Assembly: GCA_947623455.1 (NCBI GenBank)
Contig: OX392538.1
Span: 1,922,001-1,986,000, forward strand
Source of the DNA: Mimachlamys varia
Taxonomy: Eukaryota; Mollusca; Bivalvia; Pectinida; Pectinidae
Reading direction: 5' to 3'
DNA length: 64,000 nt
A program made the translations under genes and the position numbers. The first letter of the stretch is position 1; every line of letters starts with the position of its first letter. The notes below the pieces were generated by a model, which saw nothing but the letters and a program-made list of their open reading frames with translations, ran no database searches and was not told where the DNA came from. Below are positions 11,643 to 25,745 of this stretch, piece after piece.

Positions 11643-12618
11643 GTCAAAGTCATCAGAACGTGTCATATGATTGTTTTTATTTACATGATAGATGACAGAT
11701 CAAAAGAAAATTGAGGGAAGGGAAAGAGAGAAGGCGAGATTTCACACAGAGTATTTAACAATATCACCCAGCTGATCACACTATACGTGTATCGGACAAT
11801 ACTGATTACATTCTGTACCTACCGTACCACTAGTCTCACACACATGTATACAGACGTACTGTACGGAAGGTGTGTACACAATATTAAGTGCTGATTCTGA
11901 TATACGTTTTATACAAATTGCTCATCAACATCCCAATGTTTTTTGTAAAAATATCAGCTCATTATGGAGATTTTTTTATATTGGTATTTGTAATGGAGTT
12001 GTATGTCATCTGTGATATCAGCGCTACATACATTAAAGTAAATTGTATGAAACCTGCCGTCAGACACTGTACTAAACATGGCGTTCCCCCCGAGAATCAG
12101 CGTGCTCCTACTAAGACTTAACAGTGATCACTGGATATGAATTGAAATAATATCTCTGCCCCCTTTTGCAAATCCGATTCAACCAAATGAAACGATTGAA
12201 AATGAAAGAAAATTAACTGACAGGCTCAGATATGAACCAAGACTGTTATCAGGAATTAACACGTTAAGGGTCCAGGCGGGTCCGACAAAACTATCATGTC
12301 AACTGTTACTTGTTTGCATTATTAAGCTTTCTGCCTCGCTATGATCCTATGCGATGAGCAATTTGTATATCAACCATCAGCAATTACAGACAATGCCCAG
12401 GCATTCCATATAGCACCTGTATACATCCACTTCTACTTAACATCATACAAAAATAAATTATTCATTCCGAGGGGTCACACAGATCGTTAATAAACAAGTT
12501 CTTGCAGTTATCTCACACATCGACACACCATTCATGCATTAAACTTCACTTACTCAAATATTTACACAAATAGGATGGATTTTATAAGATAGGTCTCAAC
12601 TACTGAAATCTGAATACT

Positions 12619-12700
12619 TATTTACCCCTTAAGATGCATTTGAACTTTTCCAGTTCAAAGGTTGGAATAGTTCACATTGAAGTTTCAGGGGTGAATGAGT
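12619..12700. mobile_element. Small inverted-repeat element (about 85 bp family), intergenic copy
   Basis: Reverse-oriented copy: core CAAAGGTTGGAATAGTTCA and end TTTCAGGGGTGAATGAGT complement the copies at 7388 and 19527. Confidence 0.6.
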
Positions 12701-15643
12701 AATTATTTTATATCGCCAGAATATGAACTTCATTCATTCTAAAATATAACATTTTTTATATGATGAAGTCCCCAACTCAAATTCACAAACCTTAATACAT
12801 ATCACCACACTTTAGAACATGTTACAACTGCAATCTATGCATTTGATAAAATAACCACAGTTAAGCCAAAGAAACAGAATCCACGAAACTCTATGTAAGA
12901 TTGTCCTTTATGTATTTCACCCTGATAAGATGGGCAACAAAACAATTAATTGCTAACTGTCAATGGAAATCCTATTTAATAACAAATCTATATATATTCT
13001 ACCAAAGCACAATTTTGATGTGTCGGAAATTGTAGAATATTCAAAACTTTTGCATGGATTTTTCAAACTTATATTTTTACAAAAGTCTTGACAGAGTTGG
13101 GAGGCAGATTAGTGTAATGAAGCTTTGTTACTTCATTAACAATTAACAAAGTCCTATCTTGCATTAAAAAATATACAGGTCCTGGAAACCAAATTATTTT
13201 CTCAGTGACTTAATTTCACGTTTCCATATGAAACGACTACAATTACATCACTGGAATGGTGTGGACTGAGTTTCTAGATCAAAACAGAAGAATATCAAAG
13301 ATGGCAGACTTTTGTGAACGAGGTGTATTCGTGAATAAGCCCCTGCCTACTTTTGATCAATTATTTTTCTCAGCGAGTGGGGGCTTATTCCTGTGAAAAT
13401 ACAGTATTTCACATCAATTTACTTTTGTGATAAATACGGTCATAAATCATATGTACAGTACAGTCCAGTACTCCTACAGTTGGCATACCTCTGATTGAAA
13501 CTATTTTGCGGCGATTAATTTTTGTAAATTTAAATCAACCGTGAAATACCCAAAAATTAATCGCATATGAAAATAAGTTGGTTTACAGTACTTGAGTTAA
13601 TAACTGTTGGTTTCTGAAGACAGAAAAAGAAAAAGAGAGGTTGGACTTCTATAAATAATAAAAGAAACATGCATTTTTATATTATTATTAATACAACATT
13701 TTCATCAAAAGTATATCTTTCTTTAATCAAACACTAATTTGTAAAACCATGTTCAATGATCAAAAGCAGTAATAACAAGGCAAGAAAACAACAAATAAAT
13801 AAACAGCGATAATCATATTGCATTTTACTTTCTATTGCTTTACTGAACACACAATATATTCGTACCGATAAAAAATAGAAGAAATAAAATTCTAACTTCA
13901 AACTGAAAAATCCTTTACTGATTCCTCCGATGAACAAATTATATGTTTACATACAGAAACGTTTCATAATATTGAAGTGGACTGATATTTTAAGGTTATT
14001 TTCATTTTCCAAATAAATGTATTCTAGCACCAAATGTAGAAAAATGAAGAAAGTCAAATTAAGTTAAAATATACATTTGAAGATTTCTTCAAATGAGAAA
14101 TATCTTTATCAAAAGTTGTTGAAAAATTATCCAAAAATATGAAGATGCAGAATTAAAAAGAATTAAACTAGAAGATGTTCTTATATAATATGCATTTTTA
14201 GTTATGGAGAAGAAAACTCATGACATCGTAATTCAAGTTTTTATGTCAATAAACAATCTACCATAATTGCTGTAAAAAGACCCCCTAAGCTATGATAGGC
14301 ACTACAACCAAGTTGACATTGAGAACAATTAAGTACACTTGCACTAACATCCACATTTACCCGGGGTAAGAAAGCATTGATGCACAGCATAAAAAGTTTC
14401 GCTTTCATTTCAAACCTTTCTCAACTGAAATCATATTAAATCACACTTTAGTCACATTTTGCTTAATGATATGTACATTCTCAAATAATTCTTAAGGCCC
14501 AATATATGCATCTTCAGGGAATTTTTTGTAATTCTAAAAAAAATTGAAAAAAAAATCAGTTGTTCACCATGCAAAAATAAGGCTAAAACAAAGTAAGCCT
14601 GAGCGGTAACTACTGGTACCAAGAAACTCTTGACAGAATATTCAAAAGAATTCAAAATAATTTAGGTGTGGACAGGTACCAATAAAAGGTTGAGGACATT
14701 TCAAAATGGATGCATGTTTACAAATACTGTGTTTCAACTGCTGCTGTACTGATACACACTTTTGAATTCAACTTGAACATTGCTGATATCAATTAATCTT
14801 AACTCAATCTTTGAATATAAGTTATAAGGCTTAATTTTCGCTTAAAGTTTTGAAAGCTACTGTATATTGGGCCTTTAGAGATATGTTTTTCAAATGACAA
14901 AATAACAACCAGTACACCTTCAATACTTCCTTCAAACACAACCTATTACAAGGATTTTTGAAGATAGGACAGGATTTTTTTTCTTATGGCAGACTTTAAG
15001 ATTAAGTCTATCGATAAATGGAAAATTGGAAAAGTGTTGATTAAAAAAATGTAATTATATTATCCTAATATGAAGGAAACATTTATGAATTAAAAACAAA
15101 ATTACACATTTCTTTGACAACCCAAATCAGATGGTTTTAAAAATGATTTTAAGATGAAATCTATCATTAAATGGAAAAGTGTTGATAAAAAAGTTCAATA
15201 TTAAAATGCAAAAAAACATTTATGCATGAGAAGAAAAAAATACAGATTTCATCGACAATTTCAATGGGCAACACAATTTAAATACTTTTGAAATTTGAAA
15301 GATTATTCAATGATCATTTTTACATTAAAAAAAACACCATTATCAATTACAAATCAATTTATGACTCAAATGATGATAAAAATAGAGACTAGTCTGGCTA
15401 TGTCATATACTCCAGAATATTTGTGGGTCTAAGAAACAAGACCTCCATCTACATGTACACTGTTCATAAAATTTATCTGATTGTGGTATATTTTTGTAAA
15501 AAAAAAATAAAATTGGTTGGTTAATTTTTTTAAGATGATAAAATGCATTTGAATGTAAAGATGATAATTCAGATGAATTGCACCAATAATTACAGAACTA
15601 TCAAATTCTTTATACTTATACTGGATACATCCTGCCATTAGAC

Positions 15644-15926
15644 CGGGCCTGTATTCATGAAATCAGTCTAATGCTCAATCTTGGATTTTGTGCTCAAACC
15701 AAATTTCTTCTGCTGTTAGTAAATTTAATCAAAACTTACATACCAGGTATGTTTAGCCAATGATCTGAAAGAACTTGGAAGAAATTAAAGGGCAAAAATC
15801 TTTTATAATGTTTAAAAGTTTTAAAATTTCAACTGTATTATATGATTTATAAGTTTCTGAATGCAAGAAAGTATGTTTGGGCACAAATCCATGTTCGAGG
15901 TTCATGAATTTCATGAATGTGGGCCC
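15644..15926. mobile_element. MITE-like element with GGGCC...TTCATGAA terminal inverted repeats
   Basis: The left end GGGCCTGTATTCATGAAA and the right end (reverse complement GGGCCCACATTCATGAAAT) are inverted repeats with two or three mismatches across about 18 bp, 283 bp apart. Non-coding. Target-site duplication not evident. Confidence 0.55.
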
Positions 15927-18007
15927 CAAGAGGTCAACATATTCTCCAAGTAAGGAAATGGACTTTCAAAAGGATAACATGACAGTTGTTAGTGATTCTC
16001 TGAGCTGTAATTACTGGCAGGTAATATGTACTATACCACAAATTACACTGAGCAGTTAAAATCTAATAATCATACATGTGCAGACAACTGCAAGTTACTC
16101 TGGTCCGACCAAAGGAAACTGGTTTGTAGTTGAACCAGATATGCATACTGTGTACTTCTTGTTTATTTACACATGTGCAATACACATTACTAAAGTAAGT
16201 TAAATCACAGTCACTACCCACTATGGTTGATTATTAAACTTGCCCTATAAAAGCTTAAATATTTTGATGAGTTTCACATGTTTTTTAAATTTAATTTGAT
16301 TGCATTGAACCTGTTTTAATGTATGAAATATTGACAATGATGATGAAGCAGAAAAACATAAGCAGATGATTGACTAGTAGAAATATTTTGATTCACATTT
16401 TATCAATCAATACAGAAATAAAATAATCTAATAAAAAAAGTAAAACTGTAAAAAGAACTAAATAAAAAACAGTGTAAAGCCCTAAACAAAAGATGACGCT
16501 AACAATACTGAAGGTCGTTGAGACAAGGTCGTTGGAACGCACACCCAAGTGATGTGATTTACCGAGATCAATTTACGTAGCTGCAATAAGTGTACAAAAA
16601 TATATATTATTGCAATTCTTGGCAAGTTTATTACATTCTATATACATACGTTATATTTATTAAACAACAAAATTTCCCATGAGTATTTATTAAGGAATGC
16701 AAATGAATTGAAAAATATATTATTGATATGTGGCATGAAAATTAAATTTTTTTTGTTGTAATTCGGAATAAAAATGATTATATTGTGGAGTTCTTTCCAC
16801 CTTTATTTTGATGATGAAAATTTACCCAACTCAGTTGTGAATATTTCTAGATAACATGAACTTTATACAGATAGGTAAGGACATTAAATATTGCTTACAA
16901 ATTAAAACACACTAAAGGATACACTTGTATGAAGATGTTTTCAGCATCCTTTAAAATTGACGGACCAGAACATTAATTTTGATGCACCATATATTTGACT
17001 GACCAAGGAAAATAAATTCATTCATATTTCATTTAGGGCAATATTTCACGTAGATCCCAATTTATTAAGGTATGTAGAATCTTGAAAATAGTTTGATTTC
17101 GGACAATAACAGAGTTGAAGTACATATATGTACCAAAGTAAGGACAAAATCATGATATCTGACTGGCGATAAAAGAAAAGACAATAAAATCCAACATTGA
17201 CATCTAAACTACGTTTTAATGTACACCACTATCTGTTGTGTAAAATACATCAATATATAACGGGACTACTATAACAAGGCAGATTTGACTGCCACTAACG
17301 GATGTCCCAGCAACCTCTACAACAATACCAGAAAACTGGCAACAACATGTATAACAGGGCTTTTTTTATGTTTTATGTCAACAAACATGGGGCACCATCT
17401 GGTCCCATCATTTCAATAAATAAATATAACAACACAGCACTGAGAGATTCGTTACATTTGTTAACAACAACAAAACTTAATAAAGCTCGATGACGTAAGC
17501 TCCACGGTTAAAGGTATACACTGCACAATGTCCCTAGTTACCCTAGCCAACCAAATACATCTCGGGTCAAAGGTCAGGGTGAATAATGACATCCTATCAT
17601 TTTCATAATTTGTAACTGACAGATATAGATGTAGAATGGCCACTCACTTATATTACTTAATGGCAGATTTTGTTTTAAATACAAGAATATATTTCCGTCA
17701 AAAGCACCCGATACAAAATGGACTCCTACCATAAACAGCGTAATCACAAAATCTAAGTGGAAGGAGTGACAAATCAATGTCAAACACCCTAGTAACAGAG
17801 CTTCACCCTAGTAACATAGCTTCACCCTAGTAACAGAGCTACACCGTAGTAACAGAGCTGTCCTGTGGTGTTAGTGTGTTGCATGTACAGGTGCTTGTTG
17901 TATATTTGTCCTTTTCACCGATGCTGAGAACCTTTAATTCAAAGCTCTACGTATCTCTGATGTAGGATGATGACCTTGACCTCCTGATGTGACCTTGATT
18001 TTCAATG

Positions 18008-21000
18008 TTACCACGGCCATTCCTTTCTCCTGGACGATGACTTGCTTCGTCTTAAACGTGTTATCACAATCGGGGACGGTTCATCTTCAACATATGGGAA
18101 AATAAAACTCTGTGGCCGCTGAAAAAAACAAACAAACTTTTATTAGATTAAGATATTTTATTGTGAACTAATACACTAAAACCATCGAGCTAGTTCATAG
18201 TGCGAGTCAGTATTATCTGAGAAACAAAATAACGGAAGTCTGAAATTCTGCCAGATATTTACAACAAAAGATATTTAGGTTTTGTTAATCAGGTCTCTGT
18301 CCGGCCACTGGCTAATATATGTAACTAGGACTGAATATTATCAAACAAAAAGGAACTTCATCGCTTTTTAAACCTCATTTAAATCAAAGTACATATATGC
18401 TGAAAATTATTTTATCAGTTCTTTGATTCAAGGGTTCCTTATCTTTTCAGAAGAACAGCATTATAGAATAGTTTTGTGACATTATAGCTGACTTACTTGG
18501 TGAAGAATAGACCTTTTGGCAGGAGAAGTGGTGGGTGTGTGGTGATTCAGGTCAGCATTGGTCAGCTGGTCACACCAACTGATACGAGACGCATGTTTGG
18601 GAGCTGTAACAGACAAAACAATAGGACTTAATATAGAAATATCTAAAACGCTCTCCAGTGTCTGTGGAAGTATAGTCTTCCATTTCCTAAGTAACTATTA
18701 TAAACCACGTGAATAAATAAGCAGGAGAGTAAGGATTAAGTTAAACAGTATATATACTGTACCTCACAAGTCGAACATGAAGTGGCAAATATTTAACACT
18801 ACCTGGGTAACATAAAAGTCTCTAATCTTTAGTGACAGCTATATGGATATTAATTTTCAAGTACATAACGTTGTATTACAGCATTTGACAAACGTATCAA
18901 ATAAAGTGATACAGTGTGCGACTGATAAAGTGTAAACCCCTAGTCTCCTCACGTAGCACTAAAATTCGCCATATAATGGGACAATTTTTAATAATGTACT
19001 CGGGTGTACTTACGAGGGAAATGTTTGATGACCATCCCGGACTTGGAGACATCTACGTAGCTCACTTTTCGCTGGCTGTTACAGATGGTGTGTAGTTTAG
19101 TAATGGTGTCAACCTCATGTTCCGACTGAAATTAAAATAGAACATTGTAACAGGTTTGATCATATTAATATCGAATACTTGATCAAGAACATTCACTTTT
19201 AGTATTTCATACTATAGTAGAACCTCATTATCTTGAATTTGTTTAATTAGAAGAATTTTGTTGGTCCCCGCCAAACTTACTTTAAACTCATGTAACTCAA
19301 ATACTAGGATAACTCAATGTTTTTATTAAAAAAATGCTTATCCATTGAAAATTTTGTATTATGAAATCTTGTCCTAAATCGTTTACAGTTAACTGTTTCA
19401 CTAGTAAGGATCAACATCTGACTTACACTTTCCTTTCCACCACCAGACACTATCATGGACTCTCCCAGGACAATGCATGGTAGGGTCAATGATGTTACAT
19501 AGGGGTGAAAGGGTCATTTGAATACCAACTCATTCATTCCCAATATTTCATAATGAACTATTCCAACCTTTGCCTGGAAGAACTCAAATAAGACTTCAGG
19601 AGTGAAGGAGTTAATCATAAAACCATTGCCCAAATGAATATTCAAGGAAATAGAAATATACCCAGATTTCTGGTGAAATATGGGATGAATATATTCTTCT
19701 TGGTATTGTTTTTACATTTGTTCCCGTGCTATATGTGCCTGTTGTGTGTTATTCAGACTTACCAGTAGTGATGGAGGTCGGCTATCACAGAACACCCTGG
19801 AGACACTTGTAGCTTCAGAAGACTTCGTCTTCTCTGGCTTCTGGATACAAAATGCAGTTATTATTCACCAAGAAGGATTTTTAGGCGAGCATAAATTTTG
19901 CGATGGGATTTTTTAACAAAGAAATTAAAAGACTGGAATATGTTGAGTTAAGCAAAAATAATCTACAACATGTACAAACAAATGATCTTTTTGATGTATC
20001 AGATCATCTTTGTATGCCTTTTATAATTTTGCTGCCAATAGTATGAAAAGCAGGGATGAGATTATTAATTTCAGAGAAGAAAGATTTTCACTGACCCTTT
20101 ATTGACATGGTTTGTTGAAGATGGTATTTTCAGTTTAAAATTAAATGTTTGTCTTTACATACCTTTGTGGTATTGTTATTTTCAACTTTCTCTTTCAGTA
20201 TAGGTTTCTGCTGTCGTGGCTTTACATGCTGACGGGGTTTAGTGTTGCGTGAGTCGGTAGTCCTATCCTCGCCTTGTTGTGCACCATCGTCAAAGTCATC
20301 AGAATCTGTAGACCAAATAAAATAGTTATTATAATAAAATTGAAAAAATATATATATATAAATCAGAAATAAAATGTTAAAACAAAATCATTTCAAAGCT
20401 TTGTTTCATTTTGTGTATTATTGTTTTGTTTTAATTTGGTACAACTTGAGTTCAATATCATACATGTATTATGTATTTCATATTCTGTTACAATAACAAT
20501 TTAAATTCTTCATAATTCTTGTCAATCACTTTAAAATCATTATGTCTGGGTAATTTCTTTGAAAATTTAAAGCATATTTTGAAAATAAAAAGATAGTTAT
20601 TAATACCAGTATAAATGAATTTTATTTATGTTTTTATCTGTATATCATAATTGCAGTGTTAGTATTTAGATATCATGCTGGGAGTTATTGATTCAAAGCC
20701 TTAGACATGAAGTATGATACTGTATTATATAAGCCGCCCACCATTTCTGATCTTTCTTGTCCTCGCCTTCGCGGTTTGATAAGGTTCTGATACAAAGGTG
20801 GCTACTGAGTAATCATCAACGTTGGTCTCTATGGTCTGCGGACTCGTCAGCATCGTTGGAGATCCGTCTGGAGATGCATTCTCATCTGTACCGAAAGACA
20901 GGGAGGAATCTTGGTCGAGAGAAGTCTCGAGACACGAAGAGGACAAAGAGGAATCGCTGTCATCACCGAAGTAGATGTCTATAATCTGATTACACAGGTC

Positions 21001-23602
21001 CATCTCGCTCACCGTTTTCTTGTCCTTTAGCAGTGAGGATGGCGATCCATCCTCAGACCCACACGTGCTATCGTACGTAGCATTTTCTACCCAGAATGCA
21101 GTCTTTTTCATGGCACGGCGGACATCTACAATACTCTTTGAGGTGTCTAATGGGAATGTTATAACAGGGGAATCCTCCATGCCAGCTAAATCATCATTAT
21201 CACAAGTGTTTAGCTGCTGATGTTGATCACAAACCCTAACTGAACTGTCTAAAACCTCCGACCTCTGACTAGATTCATTCTGGACGTAAAGTCCATCATC
21301 GTCATCATCACTGTTCACTGTCCGACTAAGATTCCCGGCGACTGGTTCCATGTTTCTCGGTGAACACATCTGAACATATCCAAAACTAGACATCCGAGCA
21401 TTAGTAGTGGTCCTCATATTAACATAATGATCTGACACAGAGTCTGTCACATTTATATCGTCAATCTCGTGGTAGATTGGTTCCTCCGAGGTTGAAATAG
21501 AGTTGTCCCCATCGACGTAGGATATACGTGTCCGCGGTAGTAAAGATCCTGATGTGCTCCATCGACTAAACGCACTGCGACTGTTCACCGTTAGATTGGA
21601 CCCAGTCTCCTTGACGGGGGTCACTGTGATGCTGTGGTCTGCTTGACTTGTCACATACATTGGACTAGGGTTAACCAGCACATGAGGATTTTCCATCACA
21701 ACACTATTCCCACTAGTCTTCATATACCTGGCATCATCCACGGACTCACTTCTACTCTTTGAACAATGACCACTGCTGTTCAACGATCTAATACTACTGT
21801 TCAATGATCGACCACTGTCGTTCAATGTTCTACTTCTGTTCAATGATCGACTTGTACTGTTCAACGATCGGCTACTACAGTTCAGTGATTGACTAGTGCT
21901 GTTCAACGATCGGCTACTGCTGTTCAACGTTCGGCTACTACTGTTCAACGATCGGCTACTACTGTTCAATAATTGACTAGTGCCGTTCAATGTTCGGCTA
22001 CTGCTGTTCAACGATCTGCTACTACTGTTAAGCGATCGGCTACTACTGTTCAAAGATTGACTTTTTGTGTTTACATCACGACTAGAGCTGTTCAACGATC
22101 TACTACTACTGTTCATGGATCGACTGTTTCTGTTGGTATCTCGACTGTTCCTAGATTGACTATTGCTGCTGTTGTAAGACAGATTCTCTGCTCGACTAGT
22201 ACAGACAGTGTGACAGCTACTATTGAACAACTTATGACCAGAAGATTTCCTTTTATTGCTGAATAATTTGTCCCCTGTCCAACTTTTGTTCATTGGCTTG
22301 TCCTCAATCCTACTACTGTTGAACAACTGTTCACCTGAAGATTTTCGTTTGTTGCTGTAAGTTTTTTCCTCTGTCCAACTTTTGCTTAGCTTGTCTTCCA
22401 TCCGGCTACTGTTGAACAATTTTTCTCCAATTTGACTCGTGTTGAAAGACTTTTCAGCTTTTTTACTGGCTTTGGAGGACTTCTTGTCTTTCCTTCTTCG
22501 TAAGAAGGAAAGTGGTGCCCTTTCAGTCCGAGATTTGCGAGTTAAAGAACTGCTTTGTTTTGCATTACTCTTGCTGGTATTTACACAATTTGTATGTACA
22601 GAATTAAAAGTTGACTGGGCTTCCCTACTGACAGGGATTTGTCCTTGTCGACCCGTCACAGAACCACCCTGGGAGGAAAACGAATCCATATAGCACTTGG
22701 GTGGGACATAATACGCGGAGCATTGGCTGGTGTCGGAGTCTGTATCACTGTCCGACTCGGTGGACCTGTCCAGACGACAATGTCGTCCATCAGAACTACA
22801 GGAAGAGGACTCGGAATCACTGTCGGTATCATATTCACATGAAGAACAGTCGCTGAGTGTGTGGAAGGAAGATGCCGAGTTATTGTGGGCAGAGTTACCG
22901 TCCTTTACAGAAACACTAAGCTGATTGTCCTTCACCGCATCATTAGACTTGCGAGGAGGAGATCGAAGATCTGTTTCCGAGTCTGATTCTGAATCCGAAT
23001 CCACCTCAGGATTATCCAACAAAGAATCGTCCTCAGGTGAAGCTATCGGTGCGCGACCTTTACCTCGTGACCTTTGACCCGTGTTGCTATGGGAATGGTA
23101 AATAACATTACTCTGAGAATGTCGTTTCTGCATCTTTGGATTCGACGGCTGATCACTTGCTAATTTTGATGTTGATACAGACGGGAGGGATGATGTAGAA
23201 GAGAGAGGCGAGGCTGTAGAAGTTCTTTTTCCACTTGAGAGATTTACTCCCGACATAAACGCTGGGTGGAGGCAGTCTATTCCACTGTCTACACTGTCCG
23301 TACGCTGATCTGACAGCTGTTCCTCCAAACTCGATACACTACTCCTAATACTTTCACCATCGCAAGGCGCTTCCAGTTGACTGTTCTCCGACAAAAGCCC
23401 TGTTTCTGAGGGTTCTCTCCCCTTGTTGTAGTGAGATAACCTCTTGTTTTTACGAAAACTTATCCCCGGAATAAACAATCCTGTTTTCCTCTTCGAAAAT
23501 AACTTCATCTTCTTTCGGTCCTTAGTGGATCCCTTTTCTGTGAAGACATCGTCGTCTTCATCAATGGAGGCGAGGCCATTGGAAGGAAGTTTATCTGCTG
23601 CA
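18008..23602 (-). CDS. Unrecognised serine-rich protein, six 3' exons
   Basis: Minus-strand exons in transcript order: 20742-23602, 20163-20305, 19763-19840, 19014-19125, 18497-18603, 18008-18118 (stop TAA 18010-18008). Donors are GTGGGC, GTATGT and three GTAAGT; all acceptors are AG and all phases agree, giving 1136 residues plus stop. The big exon starts inside the gene: the frame is open upstream of ATG 23508 to the acceptor (ADKLPSNGLASIDEDDDVF), so 5' exons exist beyond 23602. It is basic at the start (KLFSKRKTG), then acidic-serine runs (DSDSESDSETD), a basic tract, a heptapeptide repeat, and a more complex C-terminal part (EVDTITKLHTICNSQRK, HASRISWCDQLTN, SFIFPYVEDEPSPIVITRLR). No domain was recognised; the protein is probably mostly disordered. 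Ending the large exon at its own in-frame stop (20727) instead would lose the five downstream exons that fit in phase. Confidence 0.8.
19527..19615. mobile_element. Small inverted-repeat element (about 85 bp family), intronic copy
   Basis: AACTCATTCATTCCCAATAT at the left and CTTCAGGAGTGAAGGAGTTA at the right, with core GAACTATTCCAACCTTTG shared with the copies at 7388-7473 and 12619-12700. Lies in the intron between exons 19014-19125 and 19763-19840. Confidence 0.6.
21770..22150 (-). repeat. In-frame 21-bp repeat encoding SRSLNSS heptads
   Basis: About 18 imperfect copies of a 21-nt unit (plus strand CGGCTACTACTGTTCAACGAT) encode SRSLNSS variants (TLNSSSR, SLNSTSQ, LLNSSSR) within the large exon of the serine-rich gene. 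The unit is a coding minisatellite that stays in frame. Looser NSSR-containing repeats occur just upstream in the protein (KLFNSSR, near 22250-22430), suggesting an older round of the same process. Confidence 0.85.
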
Positions 23603-25539
23603 CTGCAAGTAACAAAACAAGGAAATTAGGCTGTGTTTGTCACATTCGTATTTATGTGGTCATGAAGCATTCGTTTCATCACTTCAGAGAAAAATATTTA
23701 CGTTGAAATTTAAAATTAAATTACGATTCGAAAACTTTTTAGTAATAATTTAAATTTAGAATAAAATTTAAAAAATTTAACATTTAAAAAGTTGAACAAG
23801 TACATTATAAAGCCATTTCAATGACTTTGTCGTATTATTAATATCACTGCTTTCATTTTTTGGTTTTAATTGTACATGTTTATACCATTACTGCATTTGC
23901 AGTATTTTAATCAGATTGAGTTGATGAACAATTTATTTTTTCTGGTTTTTTTTTTTTTTACATTTAAATAAATCTTTTTCACAAGAAAAATAATTTCCAT
24001 ACATTTCATTCAAATTATCAAAGTTATATCATTTCATTATATACATGTAAAATAATTACTGTGGAATTTTTTTTTTACAATCTCTGCAAAAAAGAGCTCA
24101 GTATGATGTAACCATGGTATTGTAAATAAAACGGAATGCCTTTTATCTGTCCGTTAGGTACCTTGGGGTATAAATTACACCCTGGTATTTATTTAGCAAT
24201 AAAGCTGTTATATCCCCCAGGTATTTCTCACTGATTAGATCTGTCCACAAAAGTAAGTGATCATGGAGACCAAATGAATTCAGACCATTTCCATGTGCCT
24301 GCAGACATTCTCTGTGTATGGTATACAATGCCATACAAAGGGCCAGAGTAAAGACTTGGGGGGATACATGGCTTTTACCCATTGTTTATTGACATGAACA
24401 CATATACAAAGGGTTTAGACTATACATACTGGTAAATAGCAACAGGAACTAAATCTAAAAAATAACTCTGATTTTCGGTAAATATACAATGATGTAGGCT
24501 TTGGAAAATTGTTACCAAATCTAAAACAACAGCTAGTAGGCCTAAATCTATATAACTGTTTTAGAGGACTATGATTACTGCTTTTATTACAAACAACATT
24601 ATTTATTAAATTGTTGGAAATGATGAACCAACAAATAGTTTCCTATGAACAATATATATCACTCAAAGAATTTAAAGAGAAAAAATGTTTACCTGTGCCT
24701 TATATATATATACTGTATATTAAGGGATTGTTAAACATTTAATTCTCATTCTTACAAAATTGTTCAGAGCAACCTTAATTTAAAGTAAGATATTGAAAAC
24801 TACAGGAAACAGTGTAGCATTCACCTGGATGAAGGAAAAACAACTTTAGGACAGCTGATCGATTGTGTGGTACTAAATACATTTATGGTGTGTAAATGCC
24901 AACAACAAATGTTTATCTTATTCCATACATACATAATGTATTTGTGGTAATTATTTACATCATGTTGCTTATAAACATGAAACGAAGCATATATGTGGAA
25001 GCATCTCATAAGCCAGTAAGGCTTGATACTTTGCGTTATATAAATTGTACCTGTATGTATAAAGGTACTGACAATGAAATATTAAATAGCTACCTGGTAC
25101 ATGCTGGATCAATGTCTGTGTGACTATACAGTTGGATAGGTTTGTATCTACTTAGGAATGGTATAACTGGGTTCAACTTGGCCTTCATGACTCAATGTTA
25201 TGTAGCATCTGTTACACACAGTGGTCAATCTCACATCTGGCTAATTCACTTATGTCTATCATGTAATAATCGTATACTCCAAAGGCTTCAATATGTGCTG
25301 TATCAGTATCTCTCTCAGATGTGATAACCTCTGGTTCAAAATCAGTTTAAATCCAAAACACTTCCACTCTTCTTTATATATGAACGAAGAGTTTTTGAAT
25401 CACAAGTACTTCTTGGCATCCAAATCAACACGTTTAAAATATCCTCCATGAAAAACACACTAACAACACATCCACATGTGGCCTTGAACAAGCAGTCTGA
25501 CTGTCCCTATACCAACACCCACTTCCTCACTGGGCCAGC

Positions 25540-25745
25540 AGGACAGGGTTGGCTGGGAGGGGGCTGGGCGTGTACACCAAGCCTTGGACCAGGCACCTGA
25601 TCACTGTTTACACAACCTACCTATTGTCACAGTTGACAGACAAAGCCAAGCCCAGGTGGTAATATTACCTGAGGCTGTGACAAACACCTGATGCCAGGAT
25701 TACCTGCTGTTATTTACCTGTAATTAACAGGTGCCCTCAAGATAC
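25540..25745. promoter_or_regulatory. GC-richer patch with several CACCTG E-box motifs
   Basis: A locally GC-rich stretch in AT-rich surroundings contains GGGAGGGGGCTGGG and four CACCTG/CAGGTG hexamers (near 25592, 25652, 25687, 25730). It lies about 2 kb upstream of the large exon of the minus-strand gene, so it could be its promoter or an enhancer. Motif clustering is the only support. Confidence 0.2.

Larger units (their letters stand above)
11643..18007. other. AT-rich intergenic region with small repeats
   Basis: No gene recognised. It contains the inverted-repeat copy 12619-12700; a hairpin element 13333-13395 (GAATAAGCCCC and GGGGCTTATTCC ends); a hairpin near 13505-13562 (GATTAATTTTTG and CAAAAATTAATC); an element 15644-15926; and a four-copy repeat of CACCCTAGTAACAGAGCTT at 17786-17862. 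The part just left of 18008 must hold the 3' UTR of the minus-strand gene; its poly(A) site was not pinned. Confidence 0.55.

Noticed and set aside
24143..24382. 79-residue minus-strand ORF (MGKSHVSPQVF...) as a possible first exon of the serine-rich gene
   Set aside because: No donor in the right phase to join the exon at 23602 could be identified and the composition is not distinctive.
25330..25450. Minus-strand ATG (MEDILNVLIW) below the GC-rich patch as first coding exon
   Set aside because: Short frame with a stop soon after and no convincing phase-compatible donor.
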